Positions 16,485 through 25,559 are shown, counted from the first letter of the stretch. The stretch is DNA of 64,000 bases from Butyrivibrio sp. NC2007 (GCF_000421405.1 NZ_ATWY01000012.1:62001-126000); one strand, 5' to 3'. Notes: generated by a model not told the origin, from the letters alone. Numbers and translations: made by a program.

Positions 16485-16715
16485 TCATTTAAGCCTATAT
16501 GTATTAGTTTTATTGTCAAAATAGACACTTTTGTAAGATTCATCCCGAACAATCTGGTTTGCATAGAAAGCTTTTATATCATCCAAATCGCGCTGTATAG
16601 TGCGTTTGCTAACCCGGAATTCAGTCGCAAGTGATTGAAGATTTATTTGTTTCCCGCTTCTCAGATACTCGTTTATACATAATAGTCTCGCGGCTTTTTC
16701 TGTTGACTTTGGCAT
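16485..16715 (-). CDS. HTH-only WYL-type regulator
   Basis: This 76-residue protein equals the N-terminal DNA-binding domain of a WYL regulator (LQSLATEFRVSKRTIQRDLDDI at about 26-47), with the start of a wing or strand (SVYFDNKTNTYRLK) and then a stop. There is no WYL sensor domain. The full-length relative at 18484 has the same layout in its first 80 residues. It may be a truncated remnant or a dominant, ligand-blind competitor. It sits 13 bases after the LRAT-fold gene. Confidence 0.7.
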   Translation of the reverse strand: MPKSTEKAARLLCINEYLRSGKQINLQSLATEFRVSKRTIQRDLDDIKAFYANQIVRDESYKSVYFDNKTNTYRLK

Positions 16716-16728
16716 GTTTATACTCCCT

Positions 16729-17445
16729 TTATACTAAAACGCTTCGTCCTACCCAAAATCTTTTCCAAAAATCATCTACCTGCGAGGACTCGCGCAGGCC
16801 TGTCTTACACCACAAAGCAAAATGTTCACAATTGTTGAATGCAAGGCTGTATTCATCCTCTCCAAGGCGAGTATAGGCACGGTCTACCGTTTCTTTTGCA
16901 GAATATAGATGATATCCTTTTAGATGCCTTAGCATCGCCTTGAGCTCTGGGAAAATTCGAAAGGTACTGCGGAAACTAAGGTTCCCATTTTGTGAAAAGA
17001 GATTTATGCTTTTATGTATAGGATCGGAGCCATCTTCCGGAAAACTCAAAACTTCATAACAGGTATCTGTTCCGAGAAATTCTGAAAAGTCAGCCTTATG
17101 AATAGTACATATCCATCTGTTTTTATCATCCGCTGTAGTATCCATTCCATAATGAATAACTTTACCGTATCCTATGTACACGGCATAATGTGAGTAAACA
17201 CCGCCAATTCTTTGAACCGCAATGATGTCACCCTTTTTACATCCCTTCCATGGTTTTACAAATCGTTCAAAGGCTTCCGTCATATCCTGAACGCCACCCC
17301 AAGCAAGCCTGATATCCTCTGGATTTAATATCCGCGCATGACCTGTTATAACGTTTTGCTCTAGTTTCCACCCCTTATCACTTCGTAAGGTGTCCCACAT
17401 AATTTCATTGTTCATAACTTTTATTGGAATGTTGCTCAGAACCAT
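16729..17445 (-). CDS. LRAT/NlpC-P60-like fold protein
   Basis: This is a 238-residue protein of the LRAT (NC) branch of the NlpC/P60 cysteine hydrolase fold. The inferred catalytic residues are His86 in YSHYAVYIG, His98 in VIHYG and Cys206 in the NNCEHFALWC motif, in the circularly permuted order seen in LRAT proteins. Relatives act as acyltransferases or amidases on lipids or peptidoglycan. AAGGAG lies 8 bases upstream of the ATG. No signal peptide. It is followed closely by the HTH-only gene. Confidence 0.85.
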   Translation of the reverse strand: MVLSNIPIKVMNNEIMWDTLRSDKGWKLEQNVITGHARILNPEDIRLAWGGVQDMTEAFERFVKPWKGCKKGDIIAVQRIGGVYSHYAVYIGYGKVIHYGMDTTADDKNRWICTIHKADFSEFLGTDTCYEVLSFPEDGSDPIHKSINLFSQNGNLSFRSTFRIFPELKAMLRHLKGYHLYSAKETVDRAYTRLGEDEYSLAFNNCEHFALWCKTGLRESSQVDDFWKRFWVGRSVLV

Positions 17446-18127
17446 CTATAGTACTCCTTATCACAATTATTGGCTTCTGTTATTGATTGTTCTAGTGGTA
17501 AGGCAAATATATCATCAGCCCAAGACGTATAATGTCCAGGTGAAAAAATATAATACAGATATGAAAAACAACAGCCTAATATCACAAAAAATAAGTAAAA
17601 CTCTGAGCGAAAAGCTTGCTTCCGAGTACACTTTCTCTCGGAATGACTATGCTAGCGAGACAACCCCCTCAGAAATCATAAATCAGGCATACAAAAAAGC
17701 CTCTGATCTGTTTGATTCAGAATCAGAGACTTCAATTGTTACTTTTACTTTGAAATTTTACATGCAGCATATTGATGAAGCGATCGAGCTTTATATAGAT
17801 GATATGGATGACTATCAAGCCATATCAAAGCTTCTTCAAGCTTATTCTAAAATAAACCTGTTTATGCGCGAGAGCAACGACTCCTTTGAATCCATGTTAG
17901 CAAAAGAACTATTAGATAACCAGGATTATTACAGGCTTTTTCCAATTAATTATTACAAAGAACTATATCATACATCTGATCTTGATATAGCTTTGGCGGA
18001 ACTTACACATGATGTAAATATACGGGCCTTTACATATTATAATTCCGCTCACAAAACGTATTTGGATTACCTTCCTGGATTGGAAGAAATAATTGTTGGA
18101 TTATTCCCATCGTTGGATCAGGATTAA
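17390..18127 (+). CDS. Hypothetical, possible N-terminal membrane anchor
   Basis: This + strand ORF sits between - strand genes. The body (from about residue 58) is acidic and helical (SEKLASEYTFSRNDY; YMQHIDEAIELYIDD). A hydrophobic stretch, YWLLLLIVLVV, near residue 27 could be an anchor if the start is at 17390 or 17429, but these starts overlap the divergent LRAT gene and none has a clear ribosome binding site. An ATG at 17561 would give a soluble 188-residue protein. The end is firm; the start is not. Confidence 0.5.
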   Translation: MSHIISLFITFIGMLLRTIYSTPYHNYWLLLLIVLVVRQIYHQPKTYNVQVKKYNTDMKNNSLISQKISKTLSEKLASEYTFSRNDYASETTPSEIINQAYKKASDLFDSESETSIVTFTLKFYMQHIDEAIELYIDDMDDYQAISKLLQAYSKINLFMRESNDSFESMLAKELLDNQDYYRLFPINYYKELYHTSDLDIALAELTHDVNIRAFTYYNSAHKTYLDYLPGLEEIIVGLFPSLDQD

Positions 18128-18426
18128 ATACCATACTTTTCTTCTATTTTTCTCAATCTTTCTTCAGTTTTTCTATCACTAATGTCCTGAAACAAAGACA
18201 TCTTTACTGTCTTATCTTCTTCGACATATTCAAAAGTAAGTTCATTCCAGATTATGTAATCCCATACAACCCATCCGGGCTTTTCAAACATCTTAACTGG
18301 AATTCTTTCCTTAACTATTCCATATGGTTTTTCCCTTGAGCAGATTTTGATTCCCTCGCCTATTATTGGTCCTAATATTTCAATGATTTTTTTTATGAAT
18401 TCAGCTTCACTGCTGGCATTACCCAT
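18124..18426 (-). CDS. Hypothetical protein (100 aa)
   Basis: This 100-residue protein overlaps the convergent + strand gene by 4 bases. It has a helical N-terminus (SSEAEFIKKIIEILGPIIG) and beta segments (WVVWDYIIWNELTFEYVEED). AAAGGAGATATATT precedes its ATG. It lies 57 bases after the WYL regulator gene and may share its transcript. No family recognised. Confidence 0.6.
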   Translation of the reverse strand: MGNASSEAEFIKKIIEILGPIIGEGIKICSREKPYGIVKERIPVKMFEKPGWVVWDYIIWNELTFEYVEEDKTVKMSLFQDISDRKTEERLRKIEEKYGI

Positions 18427-18483
18427 AATATATCTCCTTTTTTGCTTAGTATTTCAACCATATACAGATAGTGTTCCAAAACC

Positions 18484-19491
18484 TCAGCAATATTTTTTGA
18501 GCATTTCTGTCAGTATTTCCTTGAACTCTTCTCTCATTTCTTTCGGACGAATAATCTCTATTGAATTACCTTGGCTCAATAACCACATAATAATTCCCTT
18601 ACCGTATACTTCCGCCTCAATTAAGCTTGACTCTTTGTCTTCGGAAAGGACTTTAGCAGTCGGTAATCTGTCCAAAATTGCTTCCAAGCTCCGCCCAGTA
18701 TACTTAAACTGGAGACGCATCAGTTTTCCGGGGAACATGAACTGAACTTTTTTCCTAAACTCCCCTTCTTCAAAACGATTTGCATAAATAATAGCAAACT
18801 TCTCCCCAATTTCTCTATAGCTCTTTATTCTGTCAATGCGAAAAATAGCGGGATAGTCATATTTTCTTACATAATCCCGTTCTTCATTTCTTTCTACAAT
18901 AAAAGCATTAAGGTAGAAATAATACTCCGAAAATATAATGGCAAGTGGTTGAATAACTCGGGTTACCACTTCTTTTGATGCAATCTGCTTAGCATAAGTT
19001 ATTTCTAACAGGTTTGTCTGCTTTATTTCCTCTCCCAAAGTCCATAATTTATCTTTGACAGTAGATTTATGATGCAGCTCTACATAATGATATTTCTCGT
19101 TGGAAATAAGGTCAGAAACAAGCTTTATGTTCTTTTGAGGGACACAGCCCGAAATGAGTTTATCTAGAATAACGCTAATTTCCTTTTTGGTAAAAGCCCT
19201 ACTTTCAAGCAGAATCTTGCTTACAGCAAGTATCTCGTCATTTGACATAAGAGAACCATCAGAACCAATCATGACAAAGCCTTCTTTAGAACGATCATAT
19301 ACTATTTCACGGACTCCTTTCGATTCACCTGCATGATCAGCAAGGTATTCTCTAATACTATTTAAGTCACGCTGAATAGATCGCTCATCAACACCAAATC
19401 TAAGCGCTTCTTCCTTTTTATTAAGAATTTTTCCTTCGCATAAGCGAACGTACATATCTAAAGTTCTTAGGTTCTTAGATTCTTTGCTCAT
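18484..19491 (-). CDS. WYL-domain transcriptional regulator
   Basis: This 335-residue protein has an N-terminal HTH of DeoR/HTH_11 type (KEEALRFGVDERSIQRDLNSI, about 22-42) and a central WYL domain near residues 140-220 (LLEITYAKQ; VIQPLAIIFSEYYFYLNAF), with a C-terminal extension (WCX). WYL regulators sense nucleic acid or nucleotide ligands and often control anti-phage loci. It lies 61 bases downstream of the GTPase cluster in the same direction and is its most obvious candidate regulator. Confidence 0.88.
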   Translation of the reverse strand: MSKESKNLRTLDMYVRLCEGKILNKKEEALRFGVDERSIQRDLNSIREYLADHAGESKGVREIVYDRSKEGFVMIGSDGSLMSNDEILAVSKILLESRAFTKKEISVILDKLISGCVPQKNIKLVSDLISNEKYHYVELHHKSTVKDKLWTLGEEIKQTNLLEITYAKQIASKEVVTRVIQPLAIIFSEYYFYLNAFIVERNEERDYVRKYDYPAIFRIDRIKSYREIGEKFAIIYANRFEEGEFRKKVQFMFPGKLMRLQFKYTGRSLEAILDRLPTAKVLSEDKESSLIEAEVYGKGIIMWLLSQGNSIEIIRPKEMREEFKEILTEMLKKYC

Positions 19492-19551
19492 AAAATCTCA
19501 CCGTTTTTATGGTTTCTTTTTAACAAGTAAGATGACGTAATTTGCAATAGT

Positions 19552-20286
19552 TTATCCTTCTATTTGCTTAGTTTTTTCTCCTTCAATCGCATTAGCATCA
19601 ATTTGCGTAGAAGATAGGCCTGTCAAATCCCCTCCACATAACGGCTGGATATACTTATCGGTATTCTTTAATACTGTGCTAGTTATGTCATTGATATTAT
19701 CAGTGAGTTTTTTCATCGATTCTTTCATATCAAGAACAAATGCATTTGTCTCGTTCACTACATTTGCCATCATATCTGTGTACGGCTTAATCATTGTATT
19801 TTTCAACTCACTATCCTCTGGATACATTTGTTGAATATCATTAATACCCTGTTGGGCATCATGCAAGGTCTCTAGTTGTACCTGTCTAAATAGCCTTGAC
19901 TTTTCTACAATCATTTCCTGTGCTTTAGCTTGGAGCTCTATAGACATACTTCCTACAGCATTACCAATTTCCACCGCTGCTGACCCCATGTTTTTCTGAT
20001 AGTTTTCAATGGCATCCAAAACAGCTTTTTGTCTCTCAAATTCAGCATCTTTCTCCCACTGTTGCAATTCAACTGAATCTTTCATTCGTTTTTGTTCCAG
20101 ATCAACACCCAACTGCTGCATTTCTACTTCCAATTTATGATTTAGCTCCATTTTTTTTCGCTCAGTTGCTGCATCTATTTGTTTTAAAGGTTGCCTAAAT
20201 CCATCGCAAATTACTTTAATAGGCTCATAAACTATATCATCCACCTTATCAAACATGCCAAGAAACTTAATTATTGGATTTGCCAT
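19552..20286 (-). CDS. Coiled-coil protein of GTPase cluster
   Basis: This 244-residue protein is dominated by a charged coiled coil (about residues 35-95, with ERKKMELNHKLEVEMQQL and VELQQWEKDAEFERQKAVL) and further helices to the C-terminus. No membrane segment. It overlaps the previous gene by 20 bases, so it belongs to the same operon. A structural or adaptor role is inferred from its form only. Confidence 0.68.
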   Translation of the reverse strand: MANPIIKFLGMFDKVDDIVYEPIKVICDGFRQPLKQIDAATERKKMELNHKLEVEMQQLGVDLEQKRMKDSVELQQWEKDAEFERQKAVLDAIENYQKNMGSAAVEIGNAVGSMSIELQAKAQEMIVEKSRLFRQVQLETLHDAQQGINDIQQMYPEDSELKNTMIKPYTDMMANVVNETNAFVLDMKESMKKLTDNINDITSTVLKNTDKYIQPLCGGDLTGLSSTQIDANAIEGEKTKQIEG

Positions 20287-20728
20287 TTTCTTTCCTCCTC
20301 TTATTTTGCACTTTAATTAGTAAATCGTTGAATTTCAAACGGCTTCGATTGTGATCCGCCTCACGCCCTATTTCAAGGATTTTTTCATTCATAATAACTT
20401 CATGTTCAATTAGGTTCACTCCGTGACCGCCAATCAAAGCATGGATATCAAGCATTTCAAGACTGCTATGCCATAGCAGGTCAAGCTCATGACAATTTAC
20501 CCCATCATATTTACTACTATATTTCTCCATCATGTCTATTGTTCGTTTCTTTTTCAAATTATCTTTATAGACATTAAAAGACGCTGTCGTATTATCAAGT
20601 TCGCTTTCACAAAGTATGTTTAACACATCATAATTAGTAGACTTATCATCAAAATCTTGTAGGTACTCTGACCTATATTCTCTGTGATATTCTAGAATAT
20701 CACTAATCATTTCGCGCTTAATCATCAA
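20267..20728 (-). CDS. Helical hypothetical protein of GTPase cluster
   Basis: This 153-residue, charged, helical protein (SDILEYHREYRSEYLQDFDD; LNIL-rich centre) ends in a basic tail (VQNKRRKENGKSNN). It overlaps both neighbours by 11 and 20 bases, which ties it firmly to the operon. No family recognised. Confidence 0.65.
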   Translation of the reverse strand: MMIKREMISDILEYHREYRSEYLQDFDDKSTNYDVLNILCESELDNTTASFNVYKDNLKKKRTIDMMEKYSSKYDGVNCHELDLLWHSSLEMLDIHALIGGHGVNLIEHEVIMNEKILEIGREADHNRSRLKFNDLLIKVQNKRRKENGKSNN

Positions 20729-21110
20729 TAACTTCCTTTAGTTTCTGTTTAATCTCTACAATTGATGCATACGAAAACTCAGTCAATATTTTTTCACTTG
20801 CTTTAAAGCTTTCTTCCATACGTACAGCTAACTCTTTAGTCCACTCAGTTGCCATATCATTTGGAATGCCACTATTTTCCATTGTTTTCAGTACATTTGT
20901 AATCTTCTCACCAAAGAATTGCGTCCTCTCCAGACGCACAGCAGCAAGCATTTTCTCAATATATTCAATATCTTCTCTATACTTGTCCAATAGCTGAGCA
21001 CAAGCCTCTAAGTATTGCATATAGCTCTCAGCTTTTTCATTCCTCAATTCTGAATCAACCGCTGATTGTTTATCAAAAGCACTTACCTTGTGCATATCAA
21101 TGTTTCCCAT
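20718..21110 (-). CDS. Helical hypothetical protein of GTPase cluster
   Basis: This 130-residue protein is nearly all helical and predicted coiled coil (YMQYLEACAQLLDKYREDIE; AVRMEESFKASEKILTEF). It starts 13 bases after the membrane protein gene ends and overlaps the next gene by 11 bases. No catalytic motif. It looks like a small partner subunit of the same complex. Confidence 0.65.
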   Translation of the reverse strand: MGNIDMHKVSAFDKQSAVDSELRNEKAESYMQYLEACAQLLDKYREDIEYIEKMLAAVRLERTQFFGEKITNVLKTMENSGIPNDMATEWTKELAVRMEESFKASEKILTEFSYASIVEIKQKLKEVIDD

Positions 21111-21123
21111 TTTGCGCCTCTTA

Positions 21124-21975
21124 TCAATAGATTTTAATCAAAAGAATTACAAATGTTATCACAATTAAAATACTAAGTATAATAATGACTCTTACTATCT
21201 TTTTTTTTTGCGATACTATTTTTTCCTTTATCCCTTTAAATAATTCTGTTCCTGCTTTTGATTGCTCACTATCAATCTCCTCATTAAACCTAAGTATTTT
21301 TTTCACATGCTTTGATGTAATAATTCTAAATGGAGAATGATTGATAGCTTCTATCCCATAATAATTCGAGCAGAACAAATATCCATGATTCACATCTCCA
21401 CACCGCGACATAACAGCATAGAACAAAGACTTATCTGCCTCATGTGAGCATTCGTAAATACTTTTGCCGCAGCATACTACCTTGTTCCCAAACAGTTTTT
21501 CATGGTATTGTCCTGTTCTTACATTTACTCCTGTACTAATATAGTGATTATTGTCTTTGCTAAACCAGCGGTCACTGTTTACTATGTAATCTTTAAAAAC
21601 ATTAAAGATTACTTCATCAAAGTTCTCGATTGCATCCCCTCTTTTTAATGATTCACTAAAAAAAGAAACTCCTAAAAATGCTACAATGTTCCGTCCCTTT
21701 GCATCACACACATATTTCGAATAATCATCCTGAGTCGGTAAGCTTGACACATATCTCTTTAAATCGATTACTATCCCTGCGCTAGTGTATCCATTTTCAG
21801 AAACAATAACTCTTCTCATGTCATCAAGCATATTGGCATAACTAATTGAGTCAACAATATACTTTCTGACATTCTCAATTACTCCGGGTTCATTAAAGAT
21901 TTCAGGGCATACGTAAAAACTCTGAGAATAATCCATATAATGGCTTCTGGAATAAATTAAAGGGAACACTTCCAT
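21124..21975 (-). CDS. C-terminally anchored protein of GTPase cluster
   Basis: This protein of about 283 residues ends in one membrane segment (VRVIIILSILIVITFVILL) preceded by a basic Lys-rich stretch, so it is a tail-anchored protein with most of its mass in the cytosol. The body has several beta-type segments and Cys residues (NKVVCCGKSIYECSHEADKS). Its start overlaps the GTPase 3' end. I prefer the ATG at 21975; a TTG at 21996 is possible. It may act as membrane receptor or effector of the GTPase. No known domain recognised. Confidence 0.65.
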   Translation of the reverse strand: MEVFPLIYSRSHYMDYSQSFYVCPEIFNEPGVIENVRKYIVDSISYANMLDDMRRVIVSENGYTSAGIVIDLKRYVSSLPTQDDYSKYVCDAKGRNIVAFLGVSFFSESLKRGDAIENFDEVIFNVFKDYIVNSDRWFSKDNNHYISTGVNVRTGQYHEKLFGNKVVCCGKSIYECSHEADKSLFYAVMSRCGDVNHGYLFCSNYYGIEAINHSPFRIITSKHVKKILRFNEEIDSEQSKAGTELFKGIKEKIVSQKKKIVRVIIILSILIVITFVILLIKIY

Positions 21976-22991
21976 ATGTTTCTTAAATCCTCCCAATCAG
22001 CACCATCCAAACCAAGATAAATGTCTTTTGATGCACTAATGCAATCCAACAATTGTTCTCGCTCATTTATTGAGCTTTCAATATCCTTTTTCAGTTTGGA
22101 TAACGCAGTATCCATCTTCTTTATTTCTTTTTGTTTCTCTGCAACACGTGATTCTCTATTGAAAACAATGATTCTATCATTAAGTTTATCAATCTCTTTT
22201 TTTAAATATTTTTGCGTCATGCTATATACATGTTTCTTGTGCTCATAATCTTCAATCTGCTTCTCTATTCTTTGACCATAGCCACACCATAATGCAAAGA
22301 ACAACGGCCTATATACATCTTTATCATTAGGATCAAAAATAAAAACGCCTTTAGAATCATCCTTAGTGCCTATGCATATTGGGCAAATAAAAATAGGAAC
22401 TTTAATACTAAAGAATGGAAATGATTCTCGTATAGCATCGAAATATTTTTGCTTGTACTTTGCTTCACAAGTGTCATACTTTGTAATCACTATACAAATA
22501 GGCGGCAAAGTCCCCTTCTCGTCCATATATCTGTCAAAGAAGGGATTTAAGGAGTATACATTATCTTGGATTGTCTTTACCGTCTTTTCCTTGTCATTAG
22601 ATAGCCACGTCCCATCAACACATACTAAAATACAAGTTGACTCATTCACAATCCTAGCTAAATCTTCATACTCATCTTCATTTTCTAATCCATATTCTTC
22701 GACCACTTTTCCACGATAATCATACCAATTGAATCGAAATCTCTCCTTATGCCCATATCGTAAAATAAAGGGATACGTAGTAGAACCACCAGTTCCTGGA
22801 GGGAAATCACCATTACTAAGTTCTTTACACATTACATCCAATGACATTCTTTGCGTTTCATCTGAACAGGAAATACTGAAACCACTCAAAGCTGATCTAA
22901 AAGAGTAATACAATCCTGCCATAAAGCACGTTTTTCCAACCTCCTGCGGCCCCAATAACAAATAGGTGTCTTTTTGCTGATTATTCTCCAT
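21957..22991 (-). CDS. P-loop GTPase, DO-GTPase-like
   Basis: This 344-residue protein has GTPase motifs in order: Walker A GPQEVGKT (14-21), a Thr-rich switch I region (TGGSTTYPF, 68-76), the G3-like DYRG (91-94) and the G4 motif TKYD (170-173). A long coiled coil (about 245-325) follows. WYDYRGK replaces the DxxGQ of small GTPases. The pattern reminds me of the Double-GTPase-2 type described in NTP-dependent conflict systems; this is recall without a search. It overlaps the DUF697-like gene by 11 bases. A membrane-linked signalling or defence switch is inferred. Confidence 0.78.
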   Translation of the reverse strand: MENNQQKDTYLLLGPQEVGKTCFMAGLYYSFRSALSGFSISCSDETQRMSLDVMCKELSNGDFPPGTGGSTTYPFILRYGHKERFRFNWYDYRGKVVEEYGLENEDEYEDLARIVNESTCILVCVDGTWLSNDKEKTVKTIQDNVYSLNPFFDRYMDEKGTLPPICIVITKYDTCEAKYKQKYFDAIRESFPFFSIKVPIFICPICIGTKDDSKGVFIFDPNDKDVYRPLFFALWCGYGQRIEKQIEDYEHKKHVYSMTQKYLKKEIDKLNDRIIVFNRESRVAEKQKEIKKMDTALSKLKKDIESSINEREQLLDCISASKDIYLGLDGADWEDLRNIWKCSL

Positions 22992-23535
22992 TTTCGTCCT
23001 CTTGATTTTTTTTCATTTCTTCACTGAAATATTTCTTCATTTTTTTTGCAGTTTGTTTAGAAAACATTTCGTCTTCCGACAATTTCCCCAACTTTACTTC
23101 ATCGCAGATTTTTATAAATGCCATCCCCAAAGAAAGAGTCAGCGCACCTGCAGTAGTTGCAGAGATTACTCCCCCAGCAACGCTTCCAGCTCCCGGGATC
23201 ATTTTAATAACATTTGTAGCAATAGTTTTCCCTAAAAGAGCAGTGCCTCCAGCACCAATCACTTGTACTGCAAGCATTTTTAGCCCTTCTTTTTTTACTT
23301 TAATCTTATACAAGGCACAAATAGAAGACATCATTGCTACTTGTTCACCAATCAAAATAGGCATATCAGCAAAAGGAATTGGTATAGCACCTGTTCCTGC
23401 AGCAGCTGTAGTAAATCCAAGAACTATCTTTTTAGCATCTTTATCAAGTTGAATAACTTCATTCATGCTATTTTCAATTTCTTTGTCGTCCAGTTCTTCA
23501 GTATCCAACTTTTGGCTATTTTCATTTTCCGACAT
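22981..23535 (-). CDS. DUF697-like hydrophobic protein
   Basis: This 184-residue protein starts with an acidic tail, then Gly/Ala-rich hydrophobic helices. The segment FTTAAAGTGAIPIPFADMPI (about 41-60) with a following GEQVAMMSSICALYKI is the pattern of DUF697, a domain usually fused to or paired with GTPases (as in the YcjX-YcjF pair). The C-terminus is basic (KKMKKYFSEEMKKN). It is the first gene of the cluster and overlaps the GTPase gene. It probably anchors the GTPase to the membrane or responds to it. Confidence 0.78.
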   Translation of the reverse strand: MSENENSQKLDTEELDDKEIENSMNEVIQLDKDAKKIVLGFTTAAAGTGAIPIPFADMPILIGEQVAMMSSICALYKIKVKKEGLKMLAVQVIGAGGTALLGKTIATNVIKMIPGAGSVAGGVISATTAGALTLSLGMAFIKICDEVKLGKLSEDEMFSKQTAKKMKKYFSEEMKKNQEDENGE

Positions 23536-23594
23536 AATGTTTACCTCACAAAGCCATTTCTAAAAAATGGTCCATTTCTCAAAATCTTACAACT

Positions 23595-23603
23595 ATTATA
23601 CCA
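23595..23603 (-). promoter_or_regulatory. Extended -10 promoter of GTPase cluster
   Basis: On the - strand TGGTATAAT is an extended -10 element 60 bases upstream of the first cluster gene. No good -35 is seen. Confidence 0.5.
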
Positions 23604-23665
23604 TTTGCCAATCATATATTACCTTTATATAGTTATCTATATATAAATATTCTATAAAAATATAA

Positions 23666-23713
23666 ACGTCAAAAAGAAATATACTAATTACGTGATACAT
23701 TTCTTTCTGACGT
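23666..23713 (-). terminator. Terminator-like hairpin after rtcB
   Basis: ACGTCAGAAAGAAAT pairs with ATTTCTTTTTGACGT over 15 positions with one mismatch and an 18-base loop, followed on the - strand by TTTATATTTTTATA. It lies directly after the last gene of the RNA-repair block. Confidence 0.55.
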
Positions 23714-23719
23714 CACACA

Positions 23720-24988
23720 TTACTTCTCTATTTCTTTCTCAATCTGTCTTGTAGTCTTCTTGACTGTGGTACTGTTGGCCTTGAAGTTATATACCGGCTT
23801 TATAATCTTCACAATATCAGCTGTAGGCTCGATATTATCTACGATATCGCCCATGCCCTTATATGCGAACGGACTCTCATCCAGAGTTGAATGATTAACA
23901 CAGGTAGTGTAGATTCCTGCTTCACTCATTGCCTTCTCAAACTCTTCTACTGTGAATCTGTTGAATGCCTCCGTCCTGGAGAATCTTCTTCCAGCACCGT
24001 GAGGAGCCGACTGGTTCCAGTCATCATTGCCCTTACCAATGCAGATTAAGGATCCGTCTCTCATATTGATAGGAATAATGAGCCTTTCATCCTTCTTGGC
24101 AGATACAGCGCCCTTTCTTACTATGTTGCTGTCATGATCAATATAGTTATGAACAGTTGTGAACTCGCCTAGAGGCTTGAAACCATAGTTATCAATGATC
24201 ATTCTGGCAATCATGTGTCTGTTCTCATCAGCAAACTCCTGGCAAATCTTCATATCATATAAATAATCCTGGCTGTACTTGCCATGCAAGAAGCAAAGAT
24301 CCAGTGGGAGATCCGGAGCAGTCTGTCTAAAGTTACGATGTAGCTCCTTGATTACCTCCTGAATCTCTGATCTTCTACCTGCAGCCTTATACTCTCTCTT
24401 AATCCTGTCCTCTTCATCCCAAAGTGCTTCCTTGCCAGTGTGGAGGCCAACCGCCATCTTCTGATAGATCTCGCAGACTCTTGTTCCCAGCATTCTGCTT
24501 CCGGTATGGATTACAAGGTAATGGTTTCCATCATCATCCCTGTCAATCTCGATGAAATGATTTCCACCGCCAAGTGAGCCAATAGCTCTTTCCATCTTCT
24601 TAGTGTCCTGAAGCTCACGGTAGCACTTCATCTCCTGAAGCTTGGGAAATCTCATAAGACGTCCTTCATTAACTTCTCTTCCGGAAGGAACATATTGCCT
24701 TATAACCTTATCAAGCCTGTCAAAGTCGATGGCTTCCTTGCCAAGTTCTACTGTCAACATTCCGCAGCCAATATCAACTCCTACCACATTGGGAATGATC
24801 TTGTCTCCCAAATCAGCTGTAAAACCAATGACACAACTCTTTCCGGCATGGCAGTCAGGCATGATTCTTACCTTTGAATCACGGAATGGCTCCTGATCCA
24901 GTAAGTCTCTTATCTGCTCAACACAAACATCTTCGCAGTTATCTGTGAAGACCTTTGCGGTATTATACTTTCCTGTTATCTCCTTCAT
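23720..24988 (-). CDS. rtcB: RNA ligase RtcB (copy 1)
   Basis: RtcB joins RNA 2',3'-cyclic phosphate or 3'-phosphate ends to 5'-OH ends using GTP and Mn2+. This copy has 422 residues. Metal and guanylation motifs are present: PDCHAGKSCVIGFTA, GVDIGCGM, LGGGNHFIEID, HTGSRMLG and SAPHGAGRRFSR, where the His is the guanylated residue. The ATG at 24988 has AAAGGTG upstream. It is the last gene of the RNA-repair block and overlaps its neighbour by 26 bases. It is longer than and distinct from the second copy at 31020, so the two are not a recent duplication. Confidence 0.95.
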   Translation of the reverse strand: MKEITGKYNTAKVFTDNCEDVCVEQIRDLLDQEPFRDSKVRIMPDCHAGKSCVIGFTADLGDKIIPNVVGVDIGCGMLTVELGKEAIDFDRLDKVIRQYVPSGREVNEGRLMRFPKLQEMKCYRELQDTKKMERAIGSLGGGNHFIEIDRDDDGNHYLVIHTGSRMLGTRVCEIYQKMAVGLHTGKEALWDEEDRIKREYKAAGRRSEIQEVIKELHRNFRQTAPDLPLDLCFLHGKYSQDYLYDMKICQEFADENRHMIARMIIDNYGFKPLGEFTTVHNYIDHDSNIVRKGAVSAKKDERLIIPINMRDGSLICIGKGNDDWNQSAPHGAGRRFSRTEAFNRFTVEEFEKAMSEAGIYTTCVNHSTLDESPFAYKGMGDIVDNIEPTADIVKIIKPVYNFKANSTTVKKTTRQIEKEIEK

Positions 24989-25559
24989 CCTTATCACCTT
25001 TTACCCATAATAAAATGCTTTCAAGTTCATCAAAGTCGTACTCTGTCTGATTGGAGTTTTCCTCTGCCTCTTCACTCTGGTCTTCGGTATCCTCTTCTTC
25101 GTACAACTTTTTCAGTTCATCATCTGCAGTAGAATATCCCATCACTACTGCTATCATCGAATCTGCATATTTTGCTATGATATTTGGTACGCTAAATACA
25201 GCAATATCAAGCATCTCATCCGTAAGAACTGCATCTCCTTCCAATGCCAGACTCCTTATGTAGCGAACTTCATCTTTGCATAACTGCCACATACCACGGA
25301 ACATATTGCAGTTAATTCCAAACAAAAGAGATTCCAATTCTTTCTTGGTTTCCGGCTTAGCTTTTATGTTTGGATATCCCACAATCTGGCAATCATCTCC
25401 GTCTGAATCAACAAGGATTAGGCAATCCGCCTTCTGAACGATCTCGTTATCTATACAGAAACCATAGTCAAAACGCATTAGTTCTTCATTGTAATCATAT
25501 TTCAATTCTTCCTTGTCAAAGTATTCAGCTATCCTATTTATAACATCACTTGCGTTCAT
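24963..25559 (-). CDS. Hypothetical, weakly YbjN-like
   Basis: This 198-residue acidic protein may have a YbjN/chaperone-like alpha-beta fold in residues 1-140 (INRIAEYFDKEELKYDYNEE start; LILVDSDGDDCQIVGYP strand). The C-terminal 50 residues are a Glu-rich tail. It overlaps both neighbours, so it is part of the operon. The YbjN likeness is weak and based on layout only. A chaperone or adaptor role in RNA repair is speculative. Confidence 0.6.
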   Translation of the reverse strand: MNASDVINRIAEYFDKEELKYDYNEELMRFDYGFCIDNEIVQKADCLILVDSDGDDCQIVGYPNIKAKPETKKELESLLFGINCNMFRGMWQLCKDEVRYIRSLALEGDAVLTDEMLDIAVFSVPNIIAKYADSMIAVVMGYSTADDELKKLYEEEDTEDQSEEAEENSNQTEYDFDELESILLWVKGDKDEGDNRKV

